Assembly: GCA_964632305.1 (NCBI GenBank)
Contig: CAZWBR010000002.1
Location: 62,001-126,000 of the forward strand
Direction: 5' to 3'
From: CAZWBR01 sp964632305
GTDB lineage: Bacteria > Bacteroidota > Bacteroidia > Bacteroidales > Prolixibacteraceae
DNA length: 64,000 bases
Shown here: positions 25,803 through 34,733 of the stretch, piece after piece
How positions within the stretch are numbered: position 1 is the stretch's first letter
Layout of the letters: every line of letters begins with the position of its first letter
Notes under the pieces: model-generated
Databases searched by the model: none
What the model was told of the DNA's origin: nothing
The model's input: only the letters and a program-made list of their open reading frames with translations
Made by a program: the position numbers and the translations under genes

Positions 25803-25810
25803 TAAATTTG
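25803..25810 (+). promoter_or_regulatory. Putative -7 box of ppdK
   Basis: TAAATTTG, an exact TAnnTTTG match, 52 nt before the ppdK ATG. The -33 region is only weakly TTG-like. Confidence 0.5.
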
Positions 25811-25829
25811 TGTTTTCGTAAAGAAAACA
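25811..25829. repeat. Palindrome at the ppdK start site region
   Basis: TGTTTTC, five bases, GAAAACA: perfect 7-bp arms directly after the -7 box, where transcription should begin. It could be an operator or a 5' mRNA hairpin. Confidence 0.45.
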
Positions 25830-25861
25830 CTATCTAATTAATCAATTAACATTCATTTTGT

Positions 25862-28570
25862 ATGACTAAACGCGTTTATACTTTTGGAAATGGTCAGGCT
25901 GAAGGCCGCGCAGAAATGAAAAATCTGCTGGGCGGAAAGGGTGCTAACCTGGCAGAAATGAACCTTATCGGAGTTCCCGTACCTCCAGGATTCACCATTA
26001 CCACCGAAGTTTGTACTATTTTCAACGAGCAAGGAAGGTTTGCTGCTTTTGAACTAATAGCCAAAGATGTTAAGGAAGCAGTCGGGCATATCGAAAAACT
26101 TACCGGCACCAAGTTTGGTTCGAAGGAAAATCCATGTTTGGTATCGGTTCGATCCGGTGCAAGGGCATCCATGCCAGGTATGATGGATACGATTCTGAAT
26201 CTTGGGATCAATGATCTTGCGGTAGAAGGAATCGCGAAAAAAACGGGAAATGAACGTTTCGCGTGGGACTCCTATCGCCGGTTTGTCCAAATGTACGGGG
26301 ATGTGGTTTTAGGGATGAAACCCAAAAGCAAGGAAGATATCGATCCCTTCGAAGAAATAATAGAAGAGTTAAAAGCAGAGCTCGGAATCAAGGAAGATAC
26401 AGAATTCACGGTTGCTGATTTAAAAATTCTGGTTCTTCGTTTTAAAGAAGCGGTGTTAAAAGTTACCCGTAAAGATTTCCCTGCCGACCCATGGGAACAA
26501 CTCTGGGGTGCTATTGGGGCCGTATTTGAAAGCTGGATGAACGATCGTGCGATCTATTACCGGAAACTAAATAACATTCCTGCCGAATGGGGAACAGCAG
26601 TGAATGTTCAGGCCATGGTTTTCGGGAATATGGGGAATAACTCCGCTACAGGTGTCGGTTTCACCCGTGATGCATCAACGGGGGAAAATATCTTCAACGG
26701 AGAATACCTGATTAATGCTCAAGGCGAAGATGTTGTAGCAGGGATCCGTACACCTCAGGAAATCACACTTGAAGGATCACGCCGCTGGGCCGTACTGCAA
26801 AGTGTTTCGGAAGAAGTTCGTGCAGCCAGGTACCCATCGCTGGAAGAAACGATGCCAGAAGCATTTGCTGAATTGATGGAAATCCAGAATAAACTGGGAA
26901 ACCATTACCGCGACATGCAGGACATCGAGTTTACAATTCAGAACGGAAAGCTTTGGTTATTGCAAACGCGTAATGGAAAAAGAACCGGGGCCGCCATGGT
27001 CAAAATCGCTGTTGATCTGCTCAATGAAGGGCTGATCGATGAAAAAACAGCCTTATTGCGATTGGAACCCAATAAACTTGATGAGCTTCTTCATCCGGTC
27101 TTCAATCCCGATGCGCTTAAAACCGCCAAAGTCCTGGCAAAAGGTTTACCAGCCTCACCGGGCGCTGCTACCGGACAAATTGTATTTTTTGCTGATGAAG
27201 CTGCTAAATTTGAAAATTCTATACTGGTTCGAATTGAAACATCACCTGAAGATCTTGAAGGGATGAATATTGCCAGGGGTATTCTTACCGCAAGAGGAGG
27301 AATGACCTCACATGCAGCAGTTGTGGCCCGCGGGATGGGCAAATGTTGTGTATCGGGCGCCGGAAATCTCCGCATCAACTACAAAACCAGGACCGTAGAA
27401 GCCGGTGGAGCTGTCTATAAAGAGGGCGACTGGATTTCATTAAACGGATCGACCGGGGAGGTATATGAAGGTAAAGTTAAAACACAGGAACCGAGCCTGA
27501 GCGGTGATTTTGCCAAGATCATGGAACTTTCCGACAAATATACCCGGATGTACGTCCGGACCAATGCTGACACGCCAAAGGATGCTATTGTAGCTCGTAA
27601 ATTCGGGGCTAAAGGGATTGGGCTTTGCCGCACGGAACACATGTTCTTCGAAGGAGAACGTATAAAAGCAATGCGCGAGATGATCCTCTCCTCGGATACT
27701 GAAGGCCGAAAAACAGCACTGGCAAAACTTCTCCCCTACCAACGGCAGGATTTTGAAGGGATCTTCGAAGCCATGGCCGGGTACGGTGTGACGGTACGTT
27801 TGCTTGATCCGCCATTGCATGAATTTGTACCTCATCAACAAGCTACTCAAAAGGAGTTAGCCGACCAGATGGGTATTTCAATCGATCAGATCCGCATCAA
27901 GGTTGCCGAACTGGAAGAGTTCAACCCAATGCTGGGGCATCGCGGATGCCGCTTAGGAATCACCTACCCGGAGATTACCGAAATGCAGTCGCGCGCTATT
28001 ATTGAAGCCGCTTTGAATCTTAAACAAAAAGGGCTGGAAGTTCGTCCAGAGATTATGGTCCCGTTGGTTGGTACGATCGCTGAATTGAAAAACCAGGCTG
28101 ATATTATCCGTCAAACGGCAGAGACGGTCTTTACTGAACGCAATGATCGCGTAGAATACCAGATTGGAACAATGATCGAAGTACCGCGTGCAGCATTAAC
28201 CGCTGAAGGCATCGCGAAAGAAGCCGACTTCTTCTCATTTGGAACTAACGACCTTACCCAAATGACCTTGGGCTATTCGCGTGACGATGCAGGTAAATTC
28301 CTTCCGGCATATCTGGAAAAAGGCATTCTGAAACAGGATCCGTTCCAGGTGCTCGATCGTCACGGCGTTGGACAACTTGTTGAGATGGGAGTTAAAAAAG
28401 GCCGCAGTACCAAACCTGATCTAAAGGTTGGAATCTGTGGTGAACATGGTGGCGAGCCAAGTTCGGTTGAGTTCTGCGACTCAGTTGGACTTGACTATGT
28501 CAGTTGTTCACCTTTCCGTGTCCCGATTGCCAGATTGGCTGCGGCACAGGCGAACCTTAAGCAAAATTAA
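25862..28570 (+). CDS. ppdK: Pyruvate, phosphate dikinase
   Basis: Interconverts pyruvate, ATP and phosphate with PEP, AMP and pyrophosphate, linking glycolysis and gluconeogenesis. N-terminal ATP-grasp region begins FGNGQAEGRAEMKNLLGGKGANLAEM; the phosphohistidine is His484 in GGMTSHAAVVARGMGKCCVSG; the C-terminal PEP/pyruvate barrel includes GIGLCRTEHMFF, PMLGHRGCRLGI and the catalytic-cysteine region GICGEHGGEPSSVEFC. Length 902 aa fits the family. Together with the malic enzyme at 46554 it covers the C3/C4 node. Monocistronic with its own terminator. Confidence 0.96.
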   Translation: MTKRVYTFGNGQAEGRAEMKNLLGGKGANLAEMNLIGVPVPPGFTITTEVCTIFNEQGRFAAFELIAKDVKEAVGHIEKLTGTKFGSKENPCLVSVRSGARASMPGMMDTILNLGINDLAVEGIAKKTGNERFAWDSYRRFVQMYGDVVLGMKPKSKEDIDPFEEIIEELKAELGIKEDTEFTVADLKILVLRFKEAVLKVTRKDFPADPWEQLWGAIGAVFESWMNDRAIYYRKLNNIPAEWGTAVNVQAMVFGNMGNNSATGVGFTRDASTGENIFNGEYLINAQGEDVVAGIRTPQEITLEGSRRWAVLQSVSEEVRAARYPSLEETMPEAFAELMEIQNKLGNHYRDMQDIEFTIQNGKLWLLQTRNGKRTGAAMVKIAVDLLNEGLIDEKTALLRLEPNKLDELLHPVFNPDALKTAKVLAKGLPASPGAATGQIVFFADEAAKFENSILVRIETSPEDLEGMNIARGILTARGGMTSHAAVVARGMGKCCVSGAGNLRINYKTRTVEAGGAVYKEGDWISLNGSTGEVYEGKVKTQEPSLSGDFAKIMELSDKYTRMYVRTNADTPKDAIVARKFGAKGIGLCRTEHMFFEGERIKAMREMILSSDTEGRKTALAKLLPYQRQDFEGIFEAMAGYGVTVRLLDPPLHEFVPHQQATQKELADQMGISIDQIRIKVAELEEFNPMLGHRGCRLGITYPEITEMQSRAIIEAALNLKQKGLEVRPEIMVPLVGTIAELKNQADIIRQTAETVFTERNDRVEYQIGTMIEVPRAALTAEGIAKEADFFSFGTNDLTQMTLGYSRDDAGKFLPAYLEKGILKQDPFQVLDRHGVGQLVEMGVKKGRSTKPDLKVGICGEHGGEPSSVEFCDSVGLDYVSCSPFRVPIARLAAAQANLKQN

Positions 28571-28585
28571 TCTTAAGTCCATCAT

Positions 28586-28618
28586 AAAAAAAAGGAGCCT
28601 TGAAGGCTCCTTTTTTTT
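28586..28618. terminator. Bidirectional terminator between ppdK and the DUF6515-like gene
   Basis: A-run, GGAGCCT, loop TGA, AGGCTCC, then eight T. Symmetrical, so it can serve both the plus-strand ppdK and the convergent minus-strand gene ending at 28634. Confidence 0.88.
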
Positions 28619-28633
28619 ATGATGCGCAATGTG

Positions 28634-29194
28634 TCAAAATCTTGCTGTTATAGTGATCCCCGAAGGGGCAGGTATTACAACGTATCCGTTTACAGAGGGT
28701 TTGAAAAAAATGTCCTCATGACGGTAATAAGAATGGCCGTCAACCCAGACTTTGCGACTTCCGTAGGGCAGATCATTGAACACATAGTTTAAAGGAATAT
28801 TGATCATGATATAACCACGATTCGGATGATATTCATAATAATGACCACGATAGAAATAAACTTTTCCTCCCCTGTGAGACATTGTTAGCGGACGCTGTTT
28901 ACCCCATGGGGCATGACGGGAGTATTTGTATTCGCGATAATCTTTCCGGTCGCTAAGCCTGTTGTAAGCCTCTCTGTTGCGGTCACGCCTGAACTCCCTG
29001 CTTTCGGGGCGGTAACCATTGTGCCCGTTTTTACTCCGGTTGTCGTGTTTCCACTCTTTTTCTTTAAGGTTATTCTCCCGGTCACGATTTCCTTTTCCAT
29101 GACCCTGAGCATTTACCGGAAGAGTTCCTATTGTTAATGCAAATCCAAGAATTGCAACTGTTGCTATCTTTCTGAAGTTAATAAACGTATTCAT
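28634..29194 (-). CDS. Exported Arg/Tyr-rich protein, DUF6515-like
   Basis: A Sec signal peptide (about residues 1-29, ending VNAQG) is followed by a very hydrophilic segment rich in Arg, Asp, Asn and Lys (about 30-105), then a Tyr/Gly-rich C-terminal domain (GGKVYFYRGHYYEYHPNRGY, later YYRHEDIFFKPSVNGYVVIPAPSG). That C-terminal pattern resembles the DUF6515 family of small envelope proteins, from memory. Function unknown. 186 aa. Isolated gene. Confidence 0.7.
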   Translation of the reverse strand: MNTFINFRKIATVAILGFALTIGTLPVNAQGHGKGNRDRENNLKEKEWKHDNRSKNGHNGYRPESREFRRDRNREAYNRLSDRKDYREYKYSRHAPWGKQRPLTMSHRGGKVYFYRGHYYEYHPNRGYIMINIPLNYVFNDLPYGSRKVWVDGHSYYRHEDIFFKPSVNGYVVIPAPSGITITARF

Positions 29195-29410
29195 GACTTG
29201 AAGTTTAAAAATGTTTAATATCCCTATGGAACAATTTTAGAAAGAACATTTACCGGTAAATCACATTATTGGATAAACAAACAGCGTGCCAAAGAAGAAT
29301 ATCGAAACGGCAGCCCCGATAAAAACCAAAAACATATTCTTTAAGATCCTATTAATTAGTCTGATAAATTTTATAAACCCAAAAATTAACAGTCAATCTG
29401 AATAAACTAC

Positions 29411-29418
29411 TATCTTTG
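29411..29418 (+). promoter_or_regulatory. Putative -7 box of ruvX operon
   Basis: TATCTTTG, exact TAnnTTTG match, 20 nt before the ruvX ATG. No good -33 TTTG at the expected spacing. Confidence 0.5.
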
Positions 29419-29438
29419 TAGCAAATAAAAATTCTGAA

Positions 29439-29855
29439 ATGGGACGTATTTTGTCCATTGATTATGGTAAGAAAAGAGTTGGATTAGCGGTTACAGATCC
29501 TATGCAGATGATTGCAACCCGGCTGACCACCGTATCATCGGAGGAGATCTGGAACTTTTTGGATGATTATCTTGTTAAAGAAGAAGTCGAACTCGTTCTG
29601 GTAGGATATCCTGTACAGATGAATAATGAACCTTCGGAATCGATCAGATATATTAATCCTTTTCTGAAAAAATTTCAAGTGCGCTATTCTGTTCAGGTAA
29701 AATTGATGGACGAGAGGTTTACTTCAAAAATAGCTTTTCAGACCATGATCGACGCCGGTTTAAAGAAAAAAGAGCGACGAGACAAGGCTTTGGTCGATGG
29801 AGTCAGTGCGACCATCATCCTGCAATCGTATCTCGAAAGCAGAAAATATATTTAG
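29439..29855 (+). CDS. ruvX: RuvX/YqgF family nuclease
   Basis: RNase H-fold protein with the N-terminal motif GRILSIDYGKKRVGLAVTDP carrying the first metal-ligand Asp, VELVLVGYPVQMNNEPS in the middle and MDERFTSKIA near residue 85-95. Family members act in 16S rRNA 5' processing and as putative Holliday junction resolvases. 138 aa is normal. First of a probable operon ruvX-def-comEC-trkA with gaps of 9, 62 and 42 nt. Confidence 0.93.
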   Translation: MGRILSIDYGKKRVGLAVTDPMQMIATRLTTVSSEEIWNFLDDYLVKEEVELVLVGYPVQMNNEPSESIRYINPFLKKFQVRYSVQVKLMDERFTSKIAFQTMIDAGLKKKERRDKALVDGVSATIILQSYLESRKYI

Positions 29856-29864
29856 TATCTTTAT

Positions 29865-30422
29865 ATGATTTATCCTGTTACTGTTTATGGCGATCCGGTA
29901 CTCCGCAAGGTAACGACCAAAATCGACCGCAATTATGAAGGTCTTGAGAACCTGATCAACGATATGTTTGAGACCATGTACAATGCCGATGGAGTTGGTT
30001 TGGCCGCTCCCCAGATCGGTTTATCCATACGTGTATTTGTGGTGGATCTTTCCCCCATGGGCGAAGAGGAACCACAGTTAAAGGACTTTAAAAAGGTCTT
30101 CATCAATGCTCAGATCACTGAAAAAAGCGGTGATGAAGAGTTGATGGAAGAGGGGTGCCTGAGCATTCCGGGTATTCATGAAAAAGTATTGCGGAAAAAT
30201 CATATTCGGATCCATTATTTTGATCAAAACTGGGTGGAACATGATGAAGAATATACGGGTTATCCGGCAAGGGTACTTCAACATGAGTATGATCATCTCG
30301 ACGGGATCTTGTTTGTAGACCATTGTTCTCCGTTAAAAAAGAGATTACTGAAAGGGAAACTAACAGATATCAGCAAAGGTAAGACCAACACCAGTTATAG
30401 AATTCGCACTCCCAGAGCTTAA
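29865..30422 (+). CDS. def: Peptide deformylase
   Basis: Metalloenzyme that removes the N-formyl group from new proteins. All three motifs are intact: GVGLAAPQIG, EEGCLSIPG (metal-ligand Cys) and HEYDHLDG (two His ligands and catalytic Glu). Length 185 aa is standard for type I enzymes in this phylum. It begins 9 nt after ruvX. Confidence 0.97.
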   Translation: MIYPVTVYGDPVLRKVTTKIDRNYEGLENLINDMFETMYNADGVGLAAPQIGLSIRVFVVDLSPMGEEEPQLKDFKKVFINAQITEKSGDEELMEEGCLSIPGIHEKVLRKNHIRIHYFDQNWVEHDEEYTGYPARVLQHEYDHLDGILFVDHCSPLKKRLLKGKLTDISKGKTNTSYRIRTPRA

Positions 30423-30484
30423 AATCAGCAAGTTGTTGTTTTATTTGCTGAGTTTGTAGTAAATTTATGTGATTTATCAGTCAC

Positions 30485-32575
30485 ATGAAGCAGCTCAGTG
30501 AACTACTCAGAAAGGCTCCTTTCCTTAGGATAATCTTCCCTTTTATTGGAGGAATCTTTGCCGGAGAATACCTGACTGCACTTCCTGTTTTCTATCCTCT
30601 GATTGGATTAGGATTACTTTCCTCGGGACTTTTCTTTCTGAATAAAACAACTTTTAAGTTTGAGTTTTTCTTCGGTATTGTCCTATCGTTTTTGTTTTTC
30701 GGGATTGGATTTTTCAGGACTAACAATCATAAATTTGGCCCGGAGAATTATACCGATCAAGAGTATTTCGCTGTTCTTGATGAATATCCTGTCGAAAAAA
30801 ACAAGACTTTCAAGGCCATTATTATACCTGTAAATCACTCGGAAAAAATATTAGCGTATTTCCCCAAATTGAGTGCACTGGAACATGTCAATCCCGGTGA
30901 TATACTTTTTCTGAAAGGGCGCCCCGAGTTAATTAAAAATAATGGAAACCCCTTTGAATTTGATTATAAAGAATATCTGAAGTACCGAAAAATCGGGCAT
31001 CAGATTTTTTTAAAAGAAGACAGTTTTAGATTTATTCCCTATCAAAACAGGCAGAATCTTCGCTACAAAGCCTTGATATTAAGAAATAACCTGATTCGTA
31101 TACTTCAAAAAAACGGCCTTGAAGGAGAGACGCTGAATGTCATCACTTCAATTGCTATAGGAGCGAGGGACGAACTGGACAAAGAAACGCTTCAAAGCTT
31201 TGCCAATACCGGCGTAATCCATGTTTTATCAGTCTCTGGATTGCATGTTGGAATTATCTTTGTCGTATTGAATTATCTACTGGCATTTATGCGAAGAATT
31301 AAATGGGGGGACATCTTCCTGATGCTGTTTCTTCTCTCTGCCTTATGGATTTATGCTTTTATTACCGGATTATCACCTGCTGTATTACGGGCAACAACTA
31401 TGCTCTCGTTCTATGTGATCGGTAAAGGAATAAATCGGAATTCCAATATCTTCAATACTCTTGCTGTATCAGCTTTGGTGCTGCTTTTCATTAATCCGTT
31501 CATGCTCTTCAATGTGGGGTTCCAACTCTCCTATCTTTCCGTCATTGCCATTGTACTCTTTCAACCATACCTATATCGACTTCTTCATTTCAAACATTTT
31601 CTACCCGACAAAATCTGGATCTGCCTAACGGTTTCTGTTGCAGCACAAATTGGGGTCTTTCCATTAACAATAGCTTACTTTCACCAATTTCCAATCTACT
31701 TCTGGCTGACTAATCTATTGGTCATTATTCAAAGTACATTACTCATTTACCTCACCTTTTTTATAATTCTTATATCCCCAATAATTCCTGTTGCAGGTAG
31801 ACTTGTCGCTCTGGTTCTTCAATGGAACACGGATGGAATGCTTTGGTCAGTTAAAAAGATTGAAACCTTGCCTTATGCAGTTATCTCCGACATTTATGTA
31901 CCCTGGTATACTATGCTTTTAAGCCTCATTATAATCTCATTATTTACACTATACATCATTTACAGGAAAGCTATCTTTGTAAAAAGTTCATTGGTATTAA
32001 TAGCGCTATTACTGACTTTTAAAATATTTGACACATACAAATGCCAGAAAGAAGAAGAAATCATTGTCTTCAACATCCCGGGAGAGACAGTGCTGGCATT
32101 CACTTACGGGAATCAATCAACTTTCATTTTGGGTGAAGATCGGCTGAGTGAACAAAAAATTGACTATTATATTAAACCCTATTGCGGGAAAAGAGGCATT
32201 AAACAGAAGACTTTTGTGAATTATTCTGAGAATCTTAATTGGAGAAATACCTATCTTAAAATAAAAAATGGATTGATGAATTTTAACGGCGTGACCATTG
32301 ACATTGTGAACGAGTCGGATAATCTGCATGGTTCCATTTTTCCAGGAAGTGAGGTTTTACTAATCAGGTCGGTAAATATGTATCTGTTGAAACAGTTTGA
32401 AAGCATTAGTAACAAATCCGTGATTATTCTAAGCGGCCAAGCCAAATGGAATGACGCCACTCAAGGAACGACCAGAAGTTTGACACCTGCTATCATACAG
32501 CAAAACAAAGCCATAAGACTGATTAGCAAACAATTTGCCACCAACAAAAAAATCATTATTTCAAATGATTTTTAA
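30485..32575 (+). CDS. comEC: ComEC/Rec2-family membrane protein lacking a metallo-beta-lactamase core
   Basis: Putative inner-membrane DNA uptake channel. N-terminal helices and a DUF4131-like soluble part (about 1-200) are followed by the competence domain, seen in ISIAIGARDEL, FANTGVIHVLSVSGLHVGI and GLSPAVLRATTMLSFYVIGKGINR. About 10 helices end near residue 510. The remaining 185 residues show no HxHxDH motif, so the nuclease-like beta-lactamase domain of larger ComEC proteins is missing or degenerate. Length 696 aa is common in Bacteroidota. Whether the cell is naturally competent cannot be seen here. Confidence 0.87.
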   Translation: MKQLSELLRKAPFLRIIFPFIGGIFAGEYLTALPVFYPLIGLGLLSSGLFFLNKTTFKFEFFFGIVLSFLFFGIGFFRTNNHKFGPENYTDQEYFAVLDEYPVEKNKTFKAIIIPVNHSEKILAYFPKLSALEHVNPGDILFLKGRPELIKNNGNPFEFDYKEYLKYRKIGHQIFLKEDSFRFIPYQNRQNLRYKALILRNNLIRILQKNGLEGETLNVITSIAIGARDELDKETLQSFANTGVIHVLSVSGLHVGIIFVVLNYLLAFMRRIKWGDIFLMLFLLSALWIYAFITGLSPAVLRATTMLSFYVIGKGINRNSNIFNTLAVSALVLLFINPFMLFNVGFQLSYLSVIAIVLFQPYLYRLLHFKHFLPDKIWICLTVSVAAQIGVFPLTIAYFHQFPIYFWLTNLLVIIQSTLLIYLTFFIILISPIIPVAGRLVALVLQWNTDGMLWSVKKIETLPYAVISDIYVPWYTMLLSLIIISLFTLYIIYRKAIFVKSSLVLIALLLTFKIFDTYKCQKEEEIIVFNIPGETVLAFTYGNQSTFILGEDRLSEQKIDYYIKPYCGKRGIKQKTFVNYSENLNWRNTYLKIKNGLMNFNGVTIDIVNESDNLHGSIFPGSEVLLIRSVNMYLLKQFESISNKSVIILSGQAKWNDATQGTTRSLTPAIIQQNKAIRLISKQFATNKKIIISNDF

Positions 32576-32617
32576 TTATTAAAAAGCGTTAATTTGCAAT
32601 CCTAAAAGGTAAAAAAG

Positions 32618-33952
32618 ATGAAGATTGTAATTGCCGGTGCAGGAGAAGTTGGAACACATTTAGCAAAAATGCTTTCCCGAGACGACCACGATATTGTATT
32701 GTTCGATGAAGGCCAGGAGAAATTGAGTACGATATCTTCTACACTTGATGTTTTAACCATAACAGGTGGGGCACTCTCTTTTAGTGACCTGAAAGAGACC
32801 GATGTAGAGAACAGTGATCTGTTCATCGCGGTTACCCCCTATGAAGACCGGAATATCGTTGCCTGTCAGTTAGCCAAACACTTGGGAACAAAAAAAACAG
32901 TAGCCAGAATCGATAATCAGGAGTTTTTGTTCCCTCAAAACCGCGACTTCTTCACCTCAATTGGTATTGATGAATTGATCTATCCCGAACATCTTGCGGC
33001 AAAAGAAATTATAGCTCATATCCGTCAAACAAGCACCCGCCAGATTTTCGAATTTTCCGGTGGAAAACTTGTTCTTTTTGCGGTTAAGATCAGAGAAAAT
33101 GCCAGTCTGTTGAATATTCCATTGCGTGATCTGACCCACGAACTTGAGAACTTCAGAGTTGTAGCCATTTCCCGTGAATCAGAGACCATTATTCCGCATG
33201 GCGATGATATTATCCAAAAATACGATTTGGTATTTTTTGTCTCAAGGCCAACAATGGTTGAATCGATTCTTCAAATGGCTGGCAAAGAAAAATTTGTCGT
33301 GAAAAATGTAATGATCCTTGGAGGAAGCAGAATAGGAATGAAGACAGCATTGAGGCTTGGGGAGAGTTTCAATATTAAAATAATAGAAATCAATAAAGAA
33401 CGAAGCCTAAAAGTTGCCGAAAAAGTCAGCCATGCCTTGGTAATCAATGGTGACGGACGCGATTTGGAACTCTTGCGCTCTGAAGGCATCGAACAAATGG
33501 ATGCTTTTGTTGCAGTTACGGGTAACTCGGAAGCAAATATCCTTGCTTGTCAGATGGCTAAAAAAATGGGCGTAAGAAGAACAATCGCTGAAGTTGAAAA
33601 TATAGATTATATCGATTTTGCAGAAAAAATCGGGATTGGCGGGGTTATCAATAAAAAACTACTGGCAGCCTCCTATATCTATCGTTATACAATGAATGCC
33701 GAAGTATCACATGTAAAATGTCTGACCGCCAGCGATGCCGAAGCACTCGAATTTATTGTAAAAGAGGGTTCTAAAGTTACTAAATGCCAATTAAAAGATC
33801 TGGAATTTCCGAAAGAAGCAACAATCGGAGGATATATCCGCAGTGGCCAGGGATATATTGCCAACGGACAAACCCAAATCATGGCAGGAGACAAAGCAGT
33901 TGTCTTTACACGACCAACGGCACTGAAAAAATTATCCAAATATTTCAAATAA
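32618..33952 (+). CDS. trkA: Trk potassium uptake regulator TrkA
   Basis: Cytoplasmic gating subunit of the Trk K+ system. Two RCK halves: the first NAD-binding motif is IVIAGAGEVGTHLAKML (residues 3-19), the second VMILGGSRIGMKTALRLG (about 230-247), each followed by a TrkA_C-like domain. Length 444 aa matches the four-domain form. No trkH is adjacent, so the channel subunit is encoded elsewhere. Last gene of the ruvX-def-comEC-trkA run. Confidence 0.92.
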   Translation: MKIVIAGAGEVGTHLAKMLSRDDHDIVLFDEGQEKLSTISSTLDVLTITGGALSFSDLKETDVENSDLFIAVTPYEDRNIVACQLAKHLGTKKTVARIDNQEFLFPQNRDFFTSIGIDELIYPEHLAAKEIIAHIRQTSTRQIFEFSGGKLVLFAVKIRENASLLNIPLRDLTHELENFRVVAISRESETIIPHGDDIIQKYDLVFFVSRPTMVESILQMAGKEKFVVKNVMILGGSRIGMKTALRLGESFNIKIIEINKERSLKVAEKVSHALVINGDGRDLELLRSEGIEQMDAFVAVTGNSEANILACQMAKKMGVRRTIAEVENIDYIDFAEKIGIGGVINKKLLAASYIYRYTMNAEVSHVKCLTASDAEALEFIVKEGSKVTKCQLKDLEFPKEATIGGYIRSGQGYIANGQTQIMAGDKAVVFTRPTALKKLSKYFK

Positions 33953-33958
33953 AATACT

Positions 33959-34000
33959 TAACACAGGATTAAAAACTTCCGGAGTCTTAGTCCTGTGTTA
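33959..34000. terminator. Hairpin between convergent trkA and the YciO-type gene
   Basis: A perfect 10-bp stem of TAACACAGGA (33959-33968) and TCCTGTGTTA (33991-34000) encloses a partly self-complementary loop (ACTTCCGGAGT). T-runs are poor, so it is a likely but not textbook bidirectional terminator. Confidence 0.6.
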
Positions 34001-34019
34001 AATACCGCAGTAAAAAGTT

Positions 34020-34634
34020 TTATTCGAGTAAATCACCTTTCCCCTGCCTGACTATCTCAATTTCTTCACCAGTGCAATTAACCACTGTCGACGGTATATT
34101 ACCTCCAAATCCCCCATCAATTACCAAATCAACCATCCCCCCAAACTTCTCCTCTATCAACTCTGGATCTGTTATGTATTCTAAAATTTCATCATCATGA
34201 TGAACCGAGGTGGACAGAATCGGATGACCCAGTTCTTTGACAATTTCCCTGATAATATTGTTGTCAGGAACCCTAATTCCAATGCTTTTCTTCGAATTTT
34301 TAAATAGCTTGGGAACATTATTATTCGCATTCAGAATAAACGTAAATGCTCCTGGCAAATTCTTCTTCATCAATTTGAAAATGGTATTGGAAAAAGGCTT
34401 GCAATAATCGGAAATATGGCTCAAATCGTAAAAAATAAAGGAGAAATCAGCCTTTTCCGGTTTTACATTCTTGAGGCGGGCAATTCTCTCAACAGCTTTG
34501 GGCTTTGTGATATCACAACCAATCCCGTAAATCGTATCTGTAGGATAAATAATTACGCCTCCATCCCGAAGAAGCCCTACAATCTTAAGAACTTCCCTTT
34601 GGTTGGGATTTTCATTGTACAAACGGACAATCAT
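34020..34634 (-). CDS. Sua5/YciO/YrdC family protein, YciO type
   Basis: Fold of L-threonylcarbamoyladenylate synthases (t6A37 tRNA modification). The pattern is closest to E. coli YciO: KLMKKNLPGAFTFIL, IGIRVPDNNIIREIVKELGHPILSTSVH and a length of 204 aa (YciO 206). YciO-type proteins are weak or inactive as TsaC, so the t6A role may belong to another gene. Starts IVRLYNENPNQRE. Monocistronic, convergent with trkA. Confidence 0.85.
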   Translation of the reverse strand: MIVRLYNENPNQREVLKIVGLLRDGGVIIYPTDTIYGIGCDITKPKAVERIARLKNVKPEKADFSFIFYDLSHISDYCKPFSNTIFKLMKKNLPGAFTFILNANNNVPKLFKNSKKSIGIRVPDNNIIREIVKELGHPILSTSVHHDDEILEYITDPELIEEKFGGMVDLVIDGGFGGNIPSTVVNCTGEEIEIVRQGKGDLLE

Positions 34635-34699
34635 AATTCTTAAAATTTCATTTTCGATAAAAGATGAAACTCATTGGATAAAGTTAACCTTTTTCGGGG

Positions 34700-34707
34700 T
34701 ATTTTTG
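34700..34707 (+). promoter_or_regulatory. Putative -7 box of the MATE/mnmD operon
   Basis: TATTTTTG, an exact TAnnTTTG match, 26 nt before the TTG start of the MATE gene. Confidence 0.45.
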
Positions 34708-34733
34708 TCAATCAATAAAATAATTAAAGAATA

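Larger units (their letters stand above)
25558..25861. other. Divergent intergenic region between the histidine kinase and ppdK
   Basis: 304 AT-rich bases. It holds the ppdK -7 box at 25803-25810 and a small palindrome at 25811-25829. No gene or RNA was seen. Confidence 0.5.
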
